This document shows positions 62,328 to 64,000 of a stretch of DNA of 64,000 nucleotides, one piece after another. The notes under the pieces are model-generated. The model did not search any database and was not told the DNA's origin. It saw nothing but the letters and a program-made list of their open reading frames with translations. A program made the position numbers and the translations under genes. Source of the stretch: an uncultured Paracoccaceae bacterium (GTDB taxonomy: Bacteria > Pseudomonadota > Alphaproteobacteria > Rhodobacterales > Rhodobacteraceae); the NCBI GenBank assembly GCA_947495795.1, contig CANMAI010000002.1, positions 248,001 through 312,000 on the forward strand. The letters run 5' to 3'. Every line of letters begins with the position of its first letter. The first letter of the stretch is position 1.

Positions 62328-64000
62328 TCAGATGTCGAGTTCTTGGACGAAGCGGGCGTTTTCCTGGATGTACTGGAAACGGGCCTCCGGCTTCTTGCCC
62401 ATCAGGCGCTCTACAAGGTCGGCTGTTTCGCCTGGCTGAAACTCATCGATGTTCACCTTGATCAGCGTGCGGGTGGCCGGGTTCATCGTGGTGTCCTTGA
62501 GGTCCTTGGCGTTCATCTCGCCGAGGCCCTTGAAGCGGGAGATCTCTATCTTGCCGCGCGCGCCGAGGCCGGTTTCCAGCAAGCGATCCTTCTCCTCATC
62601 ATCCATCGCGTAGACGGATTTTGCCCCTTGCGTCAGGCGGTAGAGGGGCGGGCAGGCGAGGTAGAGGTGGCCCTGATCGATCAGGGGACGCATCTGGGTG
62701 AAGAAGAATGTCATCAGAAGTGCCGCGATATGAGCACCGTCCACATCCGCATCGGTCATGATGATGACCTTGTCGTAGCGAAGGTCCTCTACGTTGAAGC
62801 GGGTGCCGAGGCCAACGCCGAGCGCTTCGGAGAGATCCTTGATCTCCTGATTGGTGGTGAGTTTGGAACTGGCGGCCCCCAGCACGTTCAGGATCTTGCC
62901 GCGCAGGGGCAGGAGGGCCTGATTGCTGCGGTCTCGCGCGGCCTTACCTGAACCACCCGCGCTGTCGCCCTCCACCAAGAAGATCTCCGTGCCTTCGCGG
63001 GCGCTGGTGGAGCAATCGACGAGCTTGCCGGGAAGGCGGTGCTTCTTGGTGGCGGTCTTGCGCTGGGTTTCCTTTTCCTGCTTGCGGCGGAGGCGTTCTT
63101 CGGCCTTGAGGACAAGGTAATCGAGGATGGCACCTGCGGATTTGGTATCGGAGGCGAGCCATGTATCGAAGCGGTCGCGGACGGAGGTTTCCACCAGTTT
63201 GGCGGCTTCCTGTGTGCTGAGCCGGTCTTTCGTCTGGCCGACGAAAGCGGGCTCTGCGATGAAGACGGAGATGAGGGCGGAGCCGCCGGATTGCACATCA
63301 TCACGTGTGATCAGCTGGGCCTTCTTGAGGCCTGTGAGTTCGCCATAGGCCCGGATACCCTTGAGGATCGCGGCCCAGAAACCTGTTTCGTGGGTGCCGC
63401 CTTCGGGCGTGGGGATGGTGTTGCAATAGCTGGAGACAAAGGCATCACGCATCGGTGTCCAGTTGACGGCCCATTCTACGGAGCCGACTGTGCCGGGGTT
63501 GCGGTCTGCGAAGCTGACCTTGCCTGCAAAGGGCTTGTCCGCATAAGTGCTGGCGCCTTCGAGGCGCTCAGACAGATAATCCGACAGGCCGCCGGGGAAG
63601 TGGAAGACGGCCTCTGCAGGGGTTTCATCCCTGATGGTTTCCGGGGCCGCTTTCCAGCGGATTTCGACGCCCGAGAAGAGGTAGGCCTTGGAGCGGGCCA
63701 TTGCCATAAGGCGGGCGGGTTTGAAGCGGGCAGAGGTGCCGAAGATCTCGGCATCCGGGTGAAAGGTGACGGTGGTGCCACGCCGGTTGGGGGCAGCGCC
63801 GATTTCCTGAAGCTTGCCTTGCGGGATGCCCCGCGAGAATTCCTGGGCGTAGAGCTTGCGGTCTCGGGCAACCTCTACGCGAACATGATCGGAGAGGGCG
63901 TTGACGACGGAGATGCCGACGCCATGGAGGCCACCCGATGTCTCATAGGCTTTGCCGGAGAATTTGCCGCCGGCGTGAAGCTCGCACAGGATCACCTCCA
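62328..64000 (-). CDS. parE: DNA topoisomerase IV subunit B, 3' part (5' end outside window)
   Basis: The visible 557 residues hold the end of the GHKL ATPase domain (HAGGKFSGKAYETSGGLHGVG region), the transducer domain and the TOPRIM domain with LVEGDSAGGSGKAA, MTDADVDGAHI and RFKGLGEM. PLRGKILNVLGAASSKL and the end RFQYIQENARFVQELDI fit alphaproteobacterial ParE better than GyrB. Topoisomerase IV separates linked daughter chromosomes. The gene continues past base 64000. Confidence 0.93.
   Translation of the reverse strand, partial: EVILCELHAGGKFSGKAYETSGGLHGVGISVVNALSDHVRVEVARDRKLYAQEFSRGIPQGKLQEIGAAPNRRGTTVTFHPDAEIFGTSARFKPARLMAMARSKAYLFSGVEIRWKAAPETIRDETPAEAVFHFPGGLSDYLSERLEGASTYADKPFAGKVSFADRNPGTVGSVEWAVNWTPMRDAFVSSYCNTIPTPEGGTHETGFWAAILKGIRAYGELTGLKKAQLITRDDVQSGGSALISVFIAEPAFVGQTKDRLSTQEAAKLVETSVRDRFDTWLASDTKSAGAILDYLVLKAEERLRRKQEKETQRKTATKKHRLPGKLVDCSTSAREGTEIFLVEGDSAGGSGKAARDRSNQALLPLRGKILNVLGAASSKLTTNQEIKDLSEALGVGLGTRFNVEDLRYDKVIIMTDADVDGAHIAALLMTFFFTQMRPLIDQGHLYLACPPLYRLTQGAKSVYAMDDEEKDRLLETGLGARGKIEISRFKGLGEMNAKDLKDTTMNPATRTLIKVNIDEFQPGETADLVERLMGKKPEARFQYIQENARFVQELDI

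Overview
The window is chromosomal DNA of an alphaproteobacterium, most likely of the Rhodobacterales (roseobacter/rhodobacter type). The sequence signs are an NDUFA12-type complex I protein, lipid A genes with LpxI in place of LpxH, the order surE-pcm-LysM/LytM, the order trpG-trpD-trpC-moaC-moeA-lexA, and a lexA operator of the alphaproteobacterial form GTTC-N7-GTTC. About 66 genes are packed tightly, with many ATGA or TGATG stop/start overlaps. I see no tRNA, rRNA, insertion sequence, prophage or CRISPR array. Most of the window is core metabolism.

Layout. 1-6460: end of clpX, an NDUFA12-like gene, mlaD, a DUF2155 gene, aat, accC-accB, a DsbA-like thiol protein and an M48 metalloprotease. 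6510-15159: an aminotransferase, the surE-pcm-LytM operon, a TspO-like membrane protein, then a DsbA-like protein, an acyl-CoA ligase, a patatin-like hydrolase and 3-hydroxybutyrate dehydrogenase. 15160-15469 has no protein gene. It holds the bdhA promoter with repeated CGCAG boxes and a candidate 76-nt small RNA with its own promoter and terminator. 15470-22036: an orphan peptide-binding protein, a LysE/ArgO exporter, a DUF502 protein, pseudouridine breakdown (psuG-psuK), an OmpA-type protein and a DUF3592 protein. 22256-37375 is a long + strand block: rpsB-tsf, pyrH-frr-uppS-cdsA-dxr-rseP-bamA-skp-like-fabZ-lpxA-lpxI-lpxB. It joins translation factors, isoprenoid and phospholipid precursor supply, outer membrane protein assembly and lipid A synthesis.

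37356-53000: a YbaK-type editing protein, gltA, gltX, comEC-like, then on the minus strand lexA, moeA, moaC, trpC, trpD, trpG, a divergent YibQ-like gene on +, trpE and a PpiD-like chaperone. 52999-59544: ABC-F ATPase, a CatB-type acetyltransferase, an esterase, a GGCT-like protein, an aldo/keto reductase, and an SCO protein with two small exported Cys-rich proteins. 59759-62191: a small zinc-finger protein and two unrecognised genes that look accessory. 62328-64000 is the 3' part of parE.

The less ordinary items are the candidate small RNA near 15.3 kb, a 49-bp repeat with three TTTGGTA units at exact 11-bp spacing found at 20.46 kb and 59.62 kb, the SCO/Cys-rich trio, and the two unrecognised genes at 60-62 kb. 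I found nothing that clearly amounts to a new multi-gene system. Non-coding stretches of 200-310 bases lie at 187-453, 15160-15469, 20457-20690, 22037-22255, 59545-59758 and 61218-61480. In the last I see no clear element beyond a possible promoter region.
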